Assembly (NCBI RefSeq): GCF_001509795.1
Contig: NZ_LLZN01000001.1
Location: 186,001-250,000, forward strand
From: Streptomyces sp. NRRL WC-3605
Lineage (GTDB): Bacteria; Actinomycetota; Actinomycetes; Streptomycetales; Streptomycetaceae
Direction: 5' to 3'
DNA length: 64,000 bases
In this document: piece after piece, positions 12,937-24,533 of the stretch
Layout of the letters: every line of letters starts with the position of its first letter
Numbering within the stretch: the stretch's first letter is position 1
Translations under genes and position numbers: made by a program
Notes under the pieces: model-generated
Database searches by the model: none
Told to the model about the DNA's origin: nothing
What the model saw: the letters and a program-made list of their open reading frames with translations, nothing else

Positions 12937-12986
12937 TGACGTTCCAGGTTAGCTTCACCATTCGGCACACAGAAACCGGAGAAGTA

Positions 12987-13358
12987 GTGCCTACGATCCA
13001 GCAGCTGGTCCGCAAGGGCCGGCAGGACAAGGTCGAGAAGAACAAGACGCCCGCACTCGAGGGTTCCCCTCAGCGTCGTGGCGTCTGCACGCGTGTGTTC
13101 ACGACCACCCCGAAGAAGCCGAACTCGGCCCTGCGTAAGGTCGCGCGTGTGCGTCTGACCAGCGGGATCGAGGTCACCGCTTACATTCCGGGTGAGGGAC
13201 ACAACCTGCAGGAGCACTCCATCGTGCTCGTGCGCGGCGGCCGTGTGAAGGACCTGCCGGGTGTTCGCTACAAGATCATCCGCGGCTCCCTCGACACCCA
13301 GGGTGTCAAGAACCGCAAGCAGGCCCGCAGCCGCTACGGCGCCAAGAAGGAGAAGTAA
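12987..13358 (+). CDS. rpsL: 30S ribosomal protein S12
   Basis: A 123-residue S12 with GTG start after CCGGAGAAGTA. It sits at the decoding centre. The streptomycin-sensitive residues Lys43 ([12 protein letters not shown]) and Lys88 (GGRVKDLP) are both unmutated, so neither the drug-resistance nor the antibiotic-overproduction rpsL alleles known in Streptomyces are present. First gene of the str operon, 2 nt ahead of rpsG. Confidence 0.98.
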   Translation: MPTIQQLVRKGRQDKVEKNKTPALEGSPQRRGVCTRVFTTTPKKPNSALRKVARVRLTSGIEVTAYIPGEGHNLQEHSIVLVRGGRVKDLPGVRYKIIRGSLDTQGVKNRKQARSRYGAKKEK

Positions 13359-13360
13359 GA

Positions 13361-13831
13361 ATGCCTCGTAAGGGCCCCGCCCCGAAGCGCCCGGTCATCA
13401 TCGACCCGGTCTACGGCTCTCCTCTGGTGACCTCCCTGATCAACAAGGTGCTGCTGAACGGCAAGCGCTCCACCGCCGAGCGCATCGTCTACGGCGCCAT
13501 GGAGGGTCTGCGTGAGAAGACGGGCAACGACCCGATCATCACGCTGAAGCGCGCGCTTGAGAACATCAAGCCGACCCTCGAGGTCAAGTCCCGCCGTGTC
13601 GGTGGTGCGACGTACCAGGTTCCGATCGAGGTCAAGCCCGGTCGCGCCAACACGCTCGCGCTGCGCTGGCTGGTCGGTTACTCCCGCGCCCGTCGCGAGA
13701 AGACCATGACCGAGCGTCTGCTCAACGAGCTCCTCGACGCCTCCAACGGCCTGGGTGCCGCTGTGAAGAAGCGCGAGGACACGCACAAGATGGCCGAGTC
13801 CAACAAGGCCTTCGCGCACTACCGCTGGTAG
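13361..13831 (+). CDS. rpsG: 30S ribosomal protein S7
   Basis: A 156-residue S7, the usual bacterial length, beginning [18 protein letters not shown] and containing the signature [16 protein letters not shown]. It organises the 3' major domain of 16S rRNA. Its ribosome site (AAGGAGAAG) lies within the end of rpsL, and the two genes are 2 nt apart, consistent with translational coupling. In E. coli S7 is the str operon autorepressor; no equivalent site was recognised here. Confidence 0.98.
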   Translation: MPRKGPAPKRPVIIDPVYGSPLVTSLINKVLLNGKRSTAERIVYGAMEGLREKTGNDPIITLKRALENIKPTLEVKSRRVGGATYQVPIEVKPGRANTLALRWLVGYSRARREKTMTERLLNELLDASNGLGAAVKKREDTHKMAESNKAFAHYRW

Positions 13832-13870
13832 TCGCTACCCACATCGAGACCGAGAGAAGACTGAAGCCTT

Positions 13871-15997
13871 ATGGCTACCACTTCACTTGACCTGGCCAGG
13901 GTCCGAAACATCGGGATCATGGCCCACATCGACGCGGGCAAGACGACCACCACCGAGCGGATTCTGTTCTACACCGGTGTGTCCTACAAGATCGGTGAGG
14001 TCCACGACGGCGCTGCCACCATGGACTGGATGGAGCAGGAGCAGGAGCGTGGCATCACGATCACGTCTGCTGCCACCACCTGTCACTGGCCGCTCGAAGA
14101 CAACGACTACACCATCAACATCATCGACACCCCGGGGCACGTCGACTTCACCGTCGAGGTGGAGCGATCCCTGCGTGTGCTCGACGGTGCTGTGACGGTG
14201 TTCGACGGTGTCGCCGGTGTCGAGCCGCAGTCCGAGACGGTGTGGCGTCAGGCCGACCGTTACGGCGTCCCCCGCATCTGCTTCGTCAACAAGCTGGACC
14301 GTACCGGCGCCGAGTTCCACCGCTGCGTGGACATGATCTCGGACCGCCTGGGCGCCCAGCCGCTCGTCATGCAGCTCCCGATCGGCGCCGAGGCCGACTT
14401 CAAGGGCGTCGTGGACCTGGTCCGCATGAAGGCGCTCGTGTGGTCCGCCGAGGCCGCCAAGGGCGAGATGTACGACGTCGTCGACATCCCGGCCACGCAC
14501 ACCGAGGCCGCCGAGGAGTGGCGCGGCAAGCTGGTCGAGGCCGTCGCGGAGAACGACGAAGAGATCATGGAGCTGTACCTCGAGGGCCAGGAGCCCACCG
14601 AGGAGCAGCTGTACGCCGCGATCCGTCGCATCACCATCGCGTCCGGCAAGTCCAGCGACACCACGGTCACCCCGGTGTTCTGTGGCACCGCGTTCAAGAA
14701 CAAGGGCGTCCAGCCCCTGCTCGACGCGGTCGTGCGCTACCTGCCGACCCCGCTCGACGTCGAGGCCATCGAGGGCCACGACGTGAAGGACCCCGAGCTG
14801 GTCGTCAAGCGCAAGCCGTCCGACGACGAGCCGCTGTCCGCGCTGGCGTTCAAGATCATGAGCGACCCGCACCTCGGCAAGCTCACCTTCGTCCGGGTCT
14901 ACTCGGGCCGCCTGGAGTCCGGCACCGCCGTGCTGAACTCCGTCAAGGGCAAGAAGGAGCGCATCGGCAAGATCTACCGCATGCACGCGAACAAGCGTGA
15001 GGAGATCGAGTCGGTGGGCGCCGGCGACATCGTCGCCGTCATGGGCCTGAAGCAGACCACCACCGGTGAGACGCTGTCCGACGACAAGCAGCCGGTGATC
15101 CTGGAGTCCATGGACTTCCCGGCGCCGGTCATCCAGGTCGCGATCGAGCCCAAGTCCAAGGGTGACCAGGAGAAGCTGGGTGTCGCCATCCAGCGTCTCG
15201 CGGAGGAGGACCCCTCCTTCCAGGTTCACTCGGACGAGGAGACCGGCCAGACCATCATCGGCGGTATGGGCGAGCTGCACCTCGAGGTGCTGGTCGACCG
15301 TATGCGCCGTGAGTTCAAGGTCGAGGCGAACGTCGGCAAGCCGCAGGTCGCCTACCGCGAGACGATCCGCAAGGCCGTCGAGCGCGTCGACTACACGCAC
15401 AAGAAGCAGACTGGTGGTACCGGCCAGTTCGCCAAGGTGCAGATCGCGATCGAGCCGATCGAGGGCGGCGACGCCTCGTACGAGTTCGTGAACAAGGTCA
15501 CCGGTGGCCGTATCCCGAAGGAGTACATCCCTTCGGTCGACGCCGGTGCGCAGGAGGCCATGCAGTTCGGCATCCTCGCGGGCTACGAGATGACCGGCGT
15601 GCGCGTCACGCTGATCGACGGTGGCTACCACGAGGTCGACTCCTCCGAGCTCGCGTTCAAGATCGCCGGCTCGCAGGCCTTCAAGGAGGCCGCGCGCAAG
15701 GCCAGCCCCGTGCTGCTCGAGCCGATGATGGCCGTCGAGGTCACCACGCCCGAGGACTACATGGGCGAGGTCATCGGTGACATCAACTCCCGCCGTGGCC
15801 AGATCCAGGCCATGGAGGAGCGGGCGGGTGCTCGCGTCGTGAAGGGCCTCGTGCCCCTCTCGGAGATGTTCGGTTACGTCGGCGACCTGCGCAGCAAGAC
15901 GTCCGGCCGGGCCAGCTACTCCATGCAGTTCGACTCCTACGCCGAGGTTCCGCGGAACGTCGCCGAGGAGATCATCGCGAAGGCCAAGGGCGAGTAA
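13871..15997 (+). CDS. fusA: Translation elongation factor G
   Basis: A 708-residue EF-G. The P-loop AHIDAGKT lies at residues 18-25, switch I includes [10 protein letters not shown], the G3 motif DTPGHVDF and the NKLD guanine-recognition motif are present, and domains II-V follow to [12 protein letters not shown]. It catalyses GTP-driven translocation and, with RRF, ribosome recycling. It begins 39 nt after rpsG with only a weak GAGAGAAGA ribosome site. It precedes tuf by 155 nt. Confidence 0.98.
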   Translation: MATTSLDLARVRNIGIMAHIDAGKTTTTERILFYTGVSYKIGEVHDGAATMDWMEQEQERGITITSAATTCHWPLEDNDYTINIIDTPGHVDFTVEVERSLRVLDGAVTVFDGVAGVEPQSETVWRQADRYGVPRICFVNKLDRTGAEFHRCVDMISDRLGAQPLVMQLPIGAEADFKGVVDLVRMKALVWSAEAAKGEMYDVVDIPATHTEAAEEWRGKLVEAVAENDEEIMELYLEGQEPTEEQLYAAIRRITIASGKSSDTTVTPVFCGTAFKNKGVQPLLDAVVRYLPTPLDVEAIEGHDVKDPELVVKRKPSDDEPLSALAFKIMSDPHLGKLTFVRVYSGRLESGTAVLNSVKGKKERIGKIYRMHANKREEIESVGAGDIVAVMGLKQTTTGETLSDDKQPVILESMDFPAPVIQVAIEPKSKGDQEKLGVAIQRLAEEDPSFQVHSDEETGQTIIGGMGELHLEVLVDRMRREFKVEANVGKPQVAYRETIRKAVERVDYTHKKQTGGTGQFAKVQIAIEPIEGGDASYEFVNKVTGGRIPKEYIPSVDAGAQEAMQFGILAGYEMTGVRVTLIDGGYHEVDSSELAFKIAGSQAFKEAARKASPVLLEPMMAVEVTTPEDYMGEVIGDINSRRGQIQAMEERAGARVVKGLVPLSEMFGYVGDLRSKTSGRASYSMQFDSYAEVPRNVAEEIIAKAKGE

Positions 15998-16040
15998 CGC
16001 ACCGCGTTCACACGCTTTAGGCTTGACTCCGGAGCCTCAG

Positions 16041-16075
16041 GGGGCATTCCACCGCAACAGCGGGCGGAATGCCCC
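16041..16075 (+). other. Hairpin in the fusA-tuf intergenic region
   Basis: Ten perfect base pairs (16041-16050 with 16066-16075) enclose an inner 4-bp helix (16052-16055 with 16060-16063). A TTGACT box lies just upstream at 16023-16028 but lacks a good partner at -10. In Streptomyces a separate tuf promoter is known in this intergenic region, so the element may be part of that control or a processing hairpin. Confidence 0.7.
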
Positions 16076-16152
16076 CGGGCCCGGGCTTTCCAGCAAAGAT
16101 CACCTGGCGCCGATGAAGCAAGGCGTTCAGAACCACTCCACAGGAGGACCCC

Positions 16153-17346
<1,194 letters not shown>

Positions 17347-17386
17347 TCTTGTCGGTCTGACCTGGTAGCTCCAGCGCGAGCACCTG

Positions 17387-17422
17387 AAGGGGCCCGCACG
17401 ACTTCGGTCGTGCGGGCCCTTT
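17387..17422 (+). terminator. Intrinsic terminator of the str operon
   Basis: A 13-bp perfect GC stem (17390-17402 with 17407-17419) closed by a TTCG tetraloop, extended by flanking A/G-T pairs and followed by TTTCGC. Confidence 0.93.
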
Positions 17423-17455
17423 CGCATGCCCGGAGACAGGTCCGGACGCGGTCCG

Positions 17456-18046
17456 TCAGGGAGTGCGGCGCAGCCCGTCGACCAGGACCGCGGCCAGCCG
17501 GCGGGCGTCGTAGCCGGGGTCGTTCTCGGCGCCGATGCAGAGGTTGCCGACGCCGCGCAGCAGGGTGAGGGCCTGGACGTCGTCGCGGATCTCGCCGGCG
17601 GCGACGGCCGCGGACAGCAGGTCGGCGCAGACGGGCACCAGGCGGTCCAGGAAGTAGTCGTGCAGGGCGGTGAAGCCGGACTGGTCGGAGCGCAGCACGG
17701 CGGCGAGGCCGTGCTTGGTGACCAGGAAGTCCACGAACAGGTCGATCCACCGCCGCAGAGCCGCGTGCGGGGTCGCGGCCTCGGCGAGCAGCGCGGGGCC
17801 GGCCTCGGCGCAGGCGTCCACCTGGTGCCGGTAGACGGCGATGATCAGGTCCGCGCGAGTCGGGAAGTGCCGGTAGAGGGTGCCCGTGCCGACGCCGGCC
17901 CGGGCGGCGATGTCACGCACCGGGGCGTCCACGCCCGAGGTGACGAAGACCGCGGCGGCCGCGTCGAGCAGCGTCTCCTTGTTGCGCCGGGCGTCCTTCC
18001 GCCGGGACGGGGCCGCGCTCGTGCCGCGCTGCTCGCTCTCGCTCAC
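17456..18046 (-). CDS. TetR-family transcriptional repressor
   Basis: A 196-residue regulator read from a GTG at 18046, chosen because GAGGAG precedes it at 7 nt; an upstream ATG at 18082 lacks a comparable site. The N-terminal helix-turn-helix is typical: [18 protein letters not shown] with the following TRADL. The C-terminal half is an all-helical ligand and dimer domain with a [19 protein letters not shown] tail. It is divergent from the reductase gene at 18200. Two identical-core palindromes in the 153-bp gap are probably its operators, so it likely represses both itself and the reductase until an unknown small molecule binds. Confidence 0.9.
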   Translation of the reverse strand: MSESEQRGTSAAPSRRKDARRNKETLLDAAAAVFVTSGVDAPVRDIAARAGVGTGTLYRHFPTRADLIIAVYRHQVDACAEAGPALLAEAATPHAALRRWIDLFVDFLVTKHGLAAVLRSDQSGFTALHDYFLDRLVPVCADLLSAAVAAGEIRDDVQALTLLRGVGNLCIGAENDPGYDARRLAAVLVDGLRRTP

Positions 18047-18122
18047 CGCGTCGCTCCTCGCTCTCTCACCGGGTCTCCGCATGGTCTCACGCAGGCGGGA
18101 ACCAGCCGTCGCACGCCGGCGC

Positions 18123-18152
18123 TTGCAGAAACGGAACAACGTTCCGTATCGT
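18123..18152 (+). promoter_or_regulatory. Predicted promoter of the aldo/keto reductase gene
   Basis: TTGCAG (18123-18128), 18 nt, TATCGT (18147-18152). The spacer is almost filled by the first TetR operator, an arrangement in which bound repressor excludes RNA polymerase. Confidence 0.55.
18131..18147. promoter_or_regulatory. Predicted TetR operator O1
   Basis: A 17-bp palindrome, ACGGAAC-N3-GTTCCGT, with its centre at 18139. Confidence 0.75.
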
Positions 18153-18163
18153 GGGAGGCGTAC

Positions 18164-18178
18164 CGGAACGCTGTTCCG
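18164..18178. promoter_or_regulatory. Predicted TetR operator O2
   Basis: CGGAAC-N3-GTTCCG, the same 12-bp core as O1, centred at 18171. The 32-bp centre-to-centre distance is about three helical turns, which would place two repressor dimers on the same DNA face. Confidence 0.75.
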
Positions 18179-18199
18179 TTTCCAGTGTAGGAGGCTCCC

Positions 18200-19219
18200 A
18201 TGCAGTACCGCACGCTCGGCCGCACCGGCGTCCAGGTCAGCACCCTCGCGCTCGGCGCCATGAACTTCGGCGCCATCGGGCGCACCACCCAGGACGAGGC
18301 CACCGCCATCGTCGACGCGGCCCTGGAGGCCGGCGTCAACCTCATCGACACCGCCGACTTCTACGGCGAGGGCGAGTCCGAGGAGATGGTCGGCAAGGCC
18401 ATCGCGGGCCGCCGCGACGACATCGTGCTGGCCACCAAGGCGACCATGCCGATCGGGGAGGAGCGCAATCATCGGGGCAGCTCCCGCCGCTGGCTCTACA
18501 AGGCCCTCGACGACAGCCTGCGCCGCCTCGGCGTGGACCACGTCGACCTGTTCCAGATCCACCGCTGGGACCCCACCACCAGCGACGAGGAGACCCTGTC
18601 GGCCCTCACCGACCTCCAGCGCGCCGGGAAGATCCGCTACTTCGGCTCCTCCACCTTCCCCGCGTACCGCATCGTGCAGGCGCAGTGGGCCGCCCGCGAG
18701 CTGCGGCTCGGCCGGTACGTCACCGAGCAGCCCAGCTACTCGATCCTCCAGCGCGGCATCGAGTCGCACGTCCTGCCGGTGACCCAGGAGTACGGCCTCG
18801 GGGTGCTCGTGTGGAGCCCGCTCGCCTCGGGCTGGCTGTCCGGCGCGGTCCGCAAGGGACGTGAGGTGACCACGAGCCGGTCGCGGATGCTGCCCGAGCG
18901 GTTCGACCTCTCGGTCCCCTCCAACCAGGCCCGCAGCAAGGCCGTGGAGCGGCTGGCCGAGGTCGCCGACCAGGCCGGTCTCACCCTGATCCAGCTGGCC
19001 CTGGGATTCGTGAACGCGCACCCCGCCGTGACCGCCGCGCTCATCGGCCCCCGCACGCTCGACCACCTGCGCTCGCAGCTCGCCGCAGCCGACACCGTGC
19101 TCCCCTCCGACGTCCTCGACGCGATCGACGAGATCGTCGCCCCCGGCACGGATCTGGCCCCGCAGGAGAAGTTCGACACGCCGCCCGCCCTGCTCGACGC
19201 GTCCCTGCGCCGCCGCTGA
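18200..19219 (+). CDS. Aldo/keto reductase
   Basis: A 339-residue (alpha/beta)8-barrel oxidoreductase of the aldo/keto reductase superfamily. The catalytic tetrad is visible: Asp50 and Tyr55 (LIDTADFYGEGES), Lys80 (VLATKAT) and His121 (LFQIHRW). The C-terminal NADP(H)-binding region contains AALIGPRTLDHL. Substrate is not predictable. The ATG at 18200 has TAGGAGG at 8 nt. It lies under two TetR operators and is followed 18 nt later by a luciferase-like monooxygenase gene, so the pair looks like an inducible detoxification or modification unit. Confidence 0.93.
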   Translation: MQYRTLGRTGVQVSTLALGAMNFGAIGRTTQDEATAIVDAALEAGVNLIDTADFYGEGESEEMVGKAIAGRRDDIVLATKATMPIGEERNHRGSSRRWLYKALDDSLRRLGVDHVDLFQIHRWDPTTSDEETLSALTDLQRAGKIRYFGSSTFPAYRIVQAQWAARELRLGRYVTEQPSYSILQRGIESHVLPVTQEYGLGVLVWSPLASGWLSGAVRKGREVTTSRSRMLPERFDLSVPSNQARSKAVERLAEVADQAGLTLIQLALGFVNAHPAVTAALIGPRTLDHLRSQLAAADTVLPSDVLDAIDEIVAPGTDLAPQEKFDTPPALLDASLRRR

Positions 19220-19237
19220 CCGGGACGGACGGCCCTG

Positions 19238-20119
19238 ATGTCCAGCACCCCCCGGCCGAGCTTCGGGATCATGACCGCACCCTCCCAGGTCGGCTACGAC
19301 GACGTCGTGCGCGTCTGGCGCGAGGCGGACGCGCTGCCGGAGATCGAGCACGCCTGGCTCTTCGACCACCTCATGCCCATCTTCGGCGACCCCGAGGGCC
19401 CGGTGTTCGAGGGCTGGACGCTGCTCGCGGCCCTCGCGGCGCAGACCGAGCGGCTCCGGCTCGGCGTGATGGTGACCAGCAACCGGTTCCGCGCGCCCGC
19501 GCATCTGGCCAAGATCGCGACGACCGTCGACGTCGTCTCCGGCGGCCGGCTCGACTTCGGCATCGGGGTCGGCTCACGGCCCCACCCGCCGGAGGCCCGG
19601 CGCGAGTACCCCGCCCACGGGCTGCCCTTCCTGGAGCCGGCCCAGGCGGTGGAGAGCCTCGCCGAGGCGTGCACGGTGATCCGCCGGCTGTGGACCGCGG
19701 AGGAGCCGTTCGACTTCCACGGCACCCATCACCGGCTGACCGGCGCCTTCGCCGGCCTCAAGCCCGTGCAGCGACCGCACCCGCCGATCCTCGTCGGCGG
19801 CCGCGCGGCCACGACCCTGCGGGTGGCCGCCGAGCACGCGGACCTGTGGAACATCCCCGGCGGCGGGGACATCGAGGACGTGGCCGGCCGCAGCCGGCTG
19901 CTGGACCGCCACTGCATCGAGATCGGGCGTGACCCGGCCTCGCTCGTCCGCTCGGTCCACCTGCCCGTGGACGTCGGCCGGCCCGCCGCCGTGCGGGCGT
20001 CCGTCGGGCAGGCCCTCGACGCCGGCTTCCGGCACATCGTGCTCGGGCTGCCGGTGCCGTTTCCCGAGGGCATCGCCCCATGGGTGGCGGAGGAGGTGAT
20101 CCGTCCGTCGGCGGGATGA
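19238..20119 (+). CDS. Luciferase-like (LLM class) flavin/F420-dependent oxidoreductase
   Basis: A 293-residue TIM-barrel oxidoreductase of the bacterial luciferase superfamily. Family segments include EHAWLFDHLMPIFGD, LAKIATTVDVVSGGRLDFGIG and HPPILVGGRAATTLRVAAEHAD. In actinobacteria such proteins commonly use coenzyme F420 rather than FMN, but the cofactor cannot be assigned from sequence alone. The gene starts 18 nt after the reductase stop and should be cotranscribed with it under TetR control. Confidence 0.9.
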   Translation: MSSTPRPSFGIMTAPSQVGYDDVVRVWREADALPEIEHAWLFDHLMPIFGDPEGPVFEGWTLLAALAAQTERLRLGVMVTSNRFRAPAHLAKIATTVDVVSGGRLDFGIGVGSRPHPPEARREYPAHGLPFLEPAQAVESLAEACTVIRRLWTAEEPFDFHGTHHRLTGAFAGLKPVQRPHPPILVGGRAATTLRVAAEHADLWNIPGGGDIEDVAGRSRLLDRHCIEIGRDPASLVRSVHLPVDVGRPAAVRASVGQALDAGFRHIVLGLPVPFPEGIAPWVAEEVIRPSAG

Positions 20120-20152
20120 GCGCGGGCTGAACACCTCGCGCGTGCACGGGTA

Positions 20153-20182
20153 TTGACGTGCCGCTCGGCCAGACCATACCGT
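20153..20182 (+). promoter_or_regulatory. Predicted xylanase promoter
   Basis: TTGACG (20153-20158), 18 nt, TACCGT (20177-20182), followed after 13 nt by a large inverted repeat. Confidence 0.6.
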
Positions 20183-20195
20183 CCGCCCCATCCCT

Positions 20196-20223
20196 AATGT
20201 TTCGGTAGCGTGTTCGAAACATT
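20196..20223. promoter_or_regulatory. Inverted repeat, predicted xylanase operator
   Basis: Perfect 9-bp arms AATGTTTCG-N10-CGAAACATT. The right part, CGAAACATTCG, is one base from the CGAAACTTTCG motif reported upstream of several Streptomyces xylanase genes. It lies at the predicted transcription start, where a bound repressor would block initiation or elongation. Confidence 0.72.
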
Positions 20224-20254
20224 CGAGAATGACGACGGGAATGGAAGCCCTCGT

Positions 20255-21436
20255 ATGAGACCCCTTCGCTTCGCCACCGCGGCCCTCGCCACCGCAGCAC
20301 TGGCCCTGCCGCTCCTGGGCGGTTCGGCGTCCGCCGCCTCGCCGGCCGGTCCCAAGGCGCCACTGCACTCCCACGCTTCACCCGACAAGCTGCGCGCGGC
20401 CGCCCCCGAAGGTTTCGTGATCGGCACGGCGGTGGCCGGCGGCGGTCACCACCTGGAGCAGGACTACCCGGACCCCTTCACGTACGACCAGGAGTACCGG
20501 AAGGTCCTGGGGCGGGAGTTCAGCTCGGTCTCGCCCGAGAACCAGATGAAGTGGGAGTACATCCATCCCGAGCGCGACCGCTACGACTTCGGGCAGGCGG
20601 ACGCGATCGTCGAGTTCGCCCGCAGGAACCACCAAGTGGTGCGCGGCCACACGCTGTTGTGGCACAGCCAGAACCCCGGGTGGCTGGAGAAGGGCGACTT
20701 CACCAAGGAGGAGCTGCGCGGCATCCTGCGCGAGCACATCACCAAGGTGGTCGGCCGGTACAAGGGCAGGATCCAGCAGTGGGACGTGGCGAACGAGATC
20801 TTCGACGACCAGGGCAACCTGCGCACTCAGGACAACATCTGGATCCGTGAGCTCGGCCCCGGCGTCGTCGCGGACGCGTTCCGCTGGGCGCACAAGGCGG
20901 ACCCGAAGGCGAAGCTGTTCTTCAACGACTACAACGTCGAGAGCGTCAACGCGAAGAGTGACGCGTACTACGCCCTGGTGAAGGAGCTGCGCGCGCAGCG
21001 GGTGCCGGTGCACGGCTTCTCCGTGCAGGGCCACCTGAGCACGCGCTACGGCTTCCCCGGCGACCTCGCCGACAACCTGCGCCGGTTCGACGCGCTCGGT
21101 CTGGAGACCGCGGTCACGGAGCTGGACGTCCGCATGGACGTGCCGGAGGGCTCGCTCCCGACCCCGGCCCAGGAGAAGCAGCAGGCCGAGTACTACCAGC
21201 GGATGCTGCGGGCGTGCCTGGAGGTCGACGGCTGCAACTCGTTCACCATCTGGGGCTTCACCGACAAGTACTCGTGGGTCCCGGTGTTCTTCCAGGGCGA
21301 GGGCTTCGCGACGGTCATGACGGACGACTTCGACCGCAAGCCGGCGTACTACGCGCTGCGCGACACCCTGAAGGACGCCCGTCAGGACGGCTGCGGCAAG
21401 GGCGGCCCGAAGGGCCCGAAGCACCGCGAGCACTGA
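20255..21436 (+). CDS. Secreted GH10 endo-beta-1,4-xylanase
   Basis: A 393-residue glycoside hydrolase family 10 enzyme. The ATG at 20255, with GGAAG at 20242-20246, opens a signal peptide (MRPLRFATAALATAALALP) with a predicted cut after an Ala-rich ASA-type site. An upstream in-frame ATG at 20210 lies inside the operator and is rejected. The acid/base Glu181 lies in DVANEIFD and the nucleophile Glu289 in TELDVRMD. Other GH10 marks are SPENQMKWEYIHPE and GHTLLWHSQNPGW. There is no carbohydrate-binding module; the protein ends in a short Gly/Lys/Pro/His tail. It is monocistronic with its own terminator. Confidence 0.95.
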   Translation: MRPLRFATAALATAALALPLLGGSASAASPAGPKAPLHSHASPDKLRAAAPEGFVIGTAVAGGGHHLEQDYPDPFTYDQEYRKVLGREFSSVSPENQMKWEYIHPERDRYDFGQADAIVEFARRNHQVVRGHTLLWHSQNPGWLEKGDFTKEELRGILREHITKVVGRYKGRIQQWDVANEIFDDQGNLRTQDNIWIRELGPGVVADAFRWAHKADPKAKLFFNDYNVESVNAKSDAYYALVKELRAQRVPVHGFSVQGHLSTRYGFPGDLADNLRRFDALGLETAVTELDVRMDVPEGSLPTPAQEKQQAEYYQRMLRACLEVDGCNSFTIWGFTDKYSWVPVFFQGEGFATVMTDDFDRKPAYYALRDTLKDARQDGCGKGGPKGPKHREH

Positions 21437-21448
21437 GTCCTCCGAACC

Positions 21449-21490
21449 ACCGCCCCGGCCCGGTCGTCCGCCACCGGTCCGGGGCGGTTC
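21449..21490 (+). terminator. Intrinsic terminator after the xylanase gene
   Basis: Ten perfect base pairs (21449-21458 with 21479-21488) with an inner CCGGT/ACCGG helix (21460-21464 with 21473-21477). Confidence 0.8.
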
Positions 21491-21555
21491 CATGCTCACG
21501 CGGGTGGCGCGGTGGCTTCCGTGCGCATCCGAACCGTGTCCACAGTCCGCACACG

Positions 21556-21574
21556 ATGTCCAGATAGCGGACAT
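21556..21574. promoter_or_regulatory. Inverted repeat upstream of gdhA promoter
   Basis: ATGTCC-N7-GGACAT, ending 13 bp before the predicted -35 box. A plausible regulator site; the protein is unknown. Confidence 0.5.
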
Positions 21575-21587
21575 TCGGGCCCGCCCC

Positions 21588-21616
21588 TTGGTATCCGCGA
21601 AACACAGGGGTAACAC
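21588..21616 (+). promoter_or_regulatory. Predicted gdhA promoter
   Basis: TTGGTA (21588-21593), 17 nt, TAACAC (21611-21616), leaving about 130 nt of leader before the GTG start. Confidence 0.55.
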
Positions 21617-21617
21617 T

Positions 21618-23110
<1,493 letters not shown>

Positions 23111-23146
23111 CACGCCGGGGGAGGCGCGCGCACGGCGGCCCAGGGT

Positions 23147-23174
23147 TTGACCTGCGTCACGCTCGGGGTATTCT
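23147..23174 (+). promoter_or_regulatory. Predicted S10 operon promoter
   Basis: TTGACC (23147-23152), 16 nt, TATTCT (23169-23174), a near-consensus principal-sigma promoter. It implies a leader of about 375 nt ahead of rpsJ. Confidence 0.72.
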
Positions 23175-23180
23175 CTCCGG

Positions 23181-23554
23181 CTCGATTGGCCAGGCCCCTG
23201 CCCCGTATGGCAGACTAGCGGGGTTGCTCGGTCGAGTGTTGATGCTGCGCGCCTCCCGCCGGGAGGACCGGAAGCGAGTCCCACAGTACTCGTCGCCCTA
23301 ACTGCCATCACGGCAGCGCTGGGGCGGACGTACGGGAATCTTTCGGGAAGTGTCAGTGCGGCACCGGCCAGGCACCCGGTGGGCCTCCTAGCTCCCGGCT
23401 TGCGGTTCCGGAAGGGCCGTGTTCCCACGCAGGGATGTTCGAACAAGGGACATCTGTGTCAGCGGGAGCGCGACACGCCCGACCGCGTGGGTCGGAGGAG
23501 GTCAAGGGAACACCGGGTTCCAGAGCGTATGAGAGACAGGACTACTGAGTAGCC
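23181..23554 (+). ncRNA. Long structured leader of the S10 operon mRNA
   Basis: About 370 nt without a credible gene. Visible elements are a 6-bp hairpin CCTCCC-GCC-GGGAGG (23252-23266), GC-rich inverted segments around 23310-23420, and the 25-nt block at 23471-23495 shared with the rpsL leader. A leader of this length ahead of rpsJ suggests autogenous control, but it shows no obvious resemblance to the gamma-proteobacterial S10 leader bound by L4. Confidence 0.5.
23471..23495 (+). promoter_or_regulatory. Leader element shared with the rpsL leader, copy 2
   Basis: Differs from 12912-12936 at one of 25 positions and folds into the same CCGACC/GGTCGG hairpin. It ends 59 nt before the rpsJ ATG. 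The ATCTGTG and GCGGGAG blocks precede it with shorter spacing than in the rpsL leader. Confidence 0.65.
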
Positions 23555-23863
23555 ATGGCGGGACAGAAGATCCGCATCCGGCTCAAGGCCTACGACCACG
23601 AGGTCATCGACTCTTCGGCGAAGAAGATCGTCGAGACGGTGACTCGCACTGGTGCGTCGGTCGCGGGCCCGGTGCCGCTGCCCACTGAGAAGAACGTGTA
23701 CTGCGTCATCAAGTCGCCGCACAAGTACAAGGACTCGCGCGAGCACTTCGAGATGCGCACGCACAAGCGCCTGATCGACATCCTCGACCCGACCCCCAAG
23801 ACCGTTGACTCTCTGATGCGACTCGACCTCCCGGCCGGTGTCGACATCGAGATCAAGCTCTGA
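23555..23863 (+). CDS. rpsJ: 30S ribosomal protein S10
   Basis: A 102-residue S10, first gene of the S10 operon, beginning [19 protein letters not shown] and containing [19 protein letters not shown]. It belongs to the 30S head and doubles as NusE, the partner of NusB and of the NusG KOW domain in antitermination. It is followed by rplC after 17 nt. Confidence 0.98.
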   Translation: MAGQKIRIRLKAYDHEVIDSSAKKIVETVTRTGASVAGPVPLPTEKNVYCVIKSPHKYKDSREHFEMRTHKRLIDILDPTPKTVDSLMRLDLPAGVDIEIKL

Positions 23864-23880
23864 GGCCGGTGATCTGAACG

Positions 23881-24525
23881 ATGGCTAAGCAGATCAAGGG
23901 CATCCTGGGCGAGAAGCTCGGCATGACGCAGGTGTGGGACGCGAACAACCGCGTCGTCCCGGTCACCGTCGTCAAGGCGGGCCCCAACGTCGTCACCCAG
24001 GTCCGTACGAACGACGTCGACGGCTACGAGTCGGTCCAGATCGCCTTCGGCGAGATCGACCCGCGCAAGGTGAACAAGCCCCTCAAGGGCCACTTCGCCA
24101 AGGCCGACGTCACCCCCCGTCGCCACCTCGTCGAGATCCGCACCGCTGACGCCTCCGAGTACACGCTCGGCCAGGAAGTCACGGCCGAGGTCTTCGAGGC
24201 CGGCGTGAAGGTCGACGTCACCGGCAAGAGCAAGGGCAAGGGCTTCGCCGGTGTCATGAAGCGTCACAACTTCAAGGGCCTCGGCGCCGGTCACGGCACC
24301 CAGCGCAAGCACCGCTCGCCCGGTTCCATCGGTGGCTGCGCCACCCCGGGCCGTGTGTTCAAGGGCCTCCGCATGGCGGGTCGCATGGGCAACGAGCGGG
24401 TCACCACCCAGAACCTGACCGTCCACGCCGTTGACGCGGAGAAGGGTCTGCTGCTCATCAAGGGCGCGGTTCCCGGTCCGAACGGCGGCCTCGTCCTGGT
24501 CCGCACCGCGGCCAAGGGGGCCTGA
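23881..24525 (+). CDS. rplC: 50S ribosomal protein L3
   Basis: A 214-residue L3 with ATG start. The long loop that reaches toward the peptidyl-transferase centre is recognisable ([17 protein letters not shown] and [19 protein letters not shown]). L3 is an early 23S assembly protein. Genes rplC and rplD are 8 nt apart. Confidence 0.98.
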   Translation: MAKQIKGILGEKLGMTQVWDANNRVVPVTVVKAGPNVVTQVRTNDVDGYESVQIAFGEIDPRKVNKPLKGHFAKADVTPRRHLVEIRTADASEYTLGQEVTAEVFEAGVKVDVTGKSKGKGFAGVMKRHNFKGLGAGHGTQRKHRSPGSIGGCATPGRVFKGLRMAGRMGNERVTTQNLTVHAVDAEKGLLLIKGAVPGPNGGLVLVRTAAKGA

Positions 24526-24533
24526 GGTAACCG

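Noticed and set aside
13107..13255. Possible streptomycin-resistance allele in rpsL
   Set aside because: Lys43 and Lys88 are both wild type.
17456..19504. A 682-codon minus-strand frame covering the TetR gene and beyond
   Set aside because: Only the part from 18046 down to 17456 matches the TetR family; the rest is antisense to the aldo/keto reductase and luciferase-like genes.
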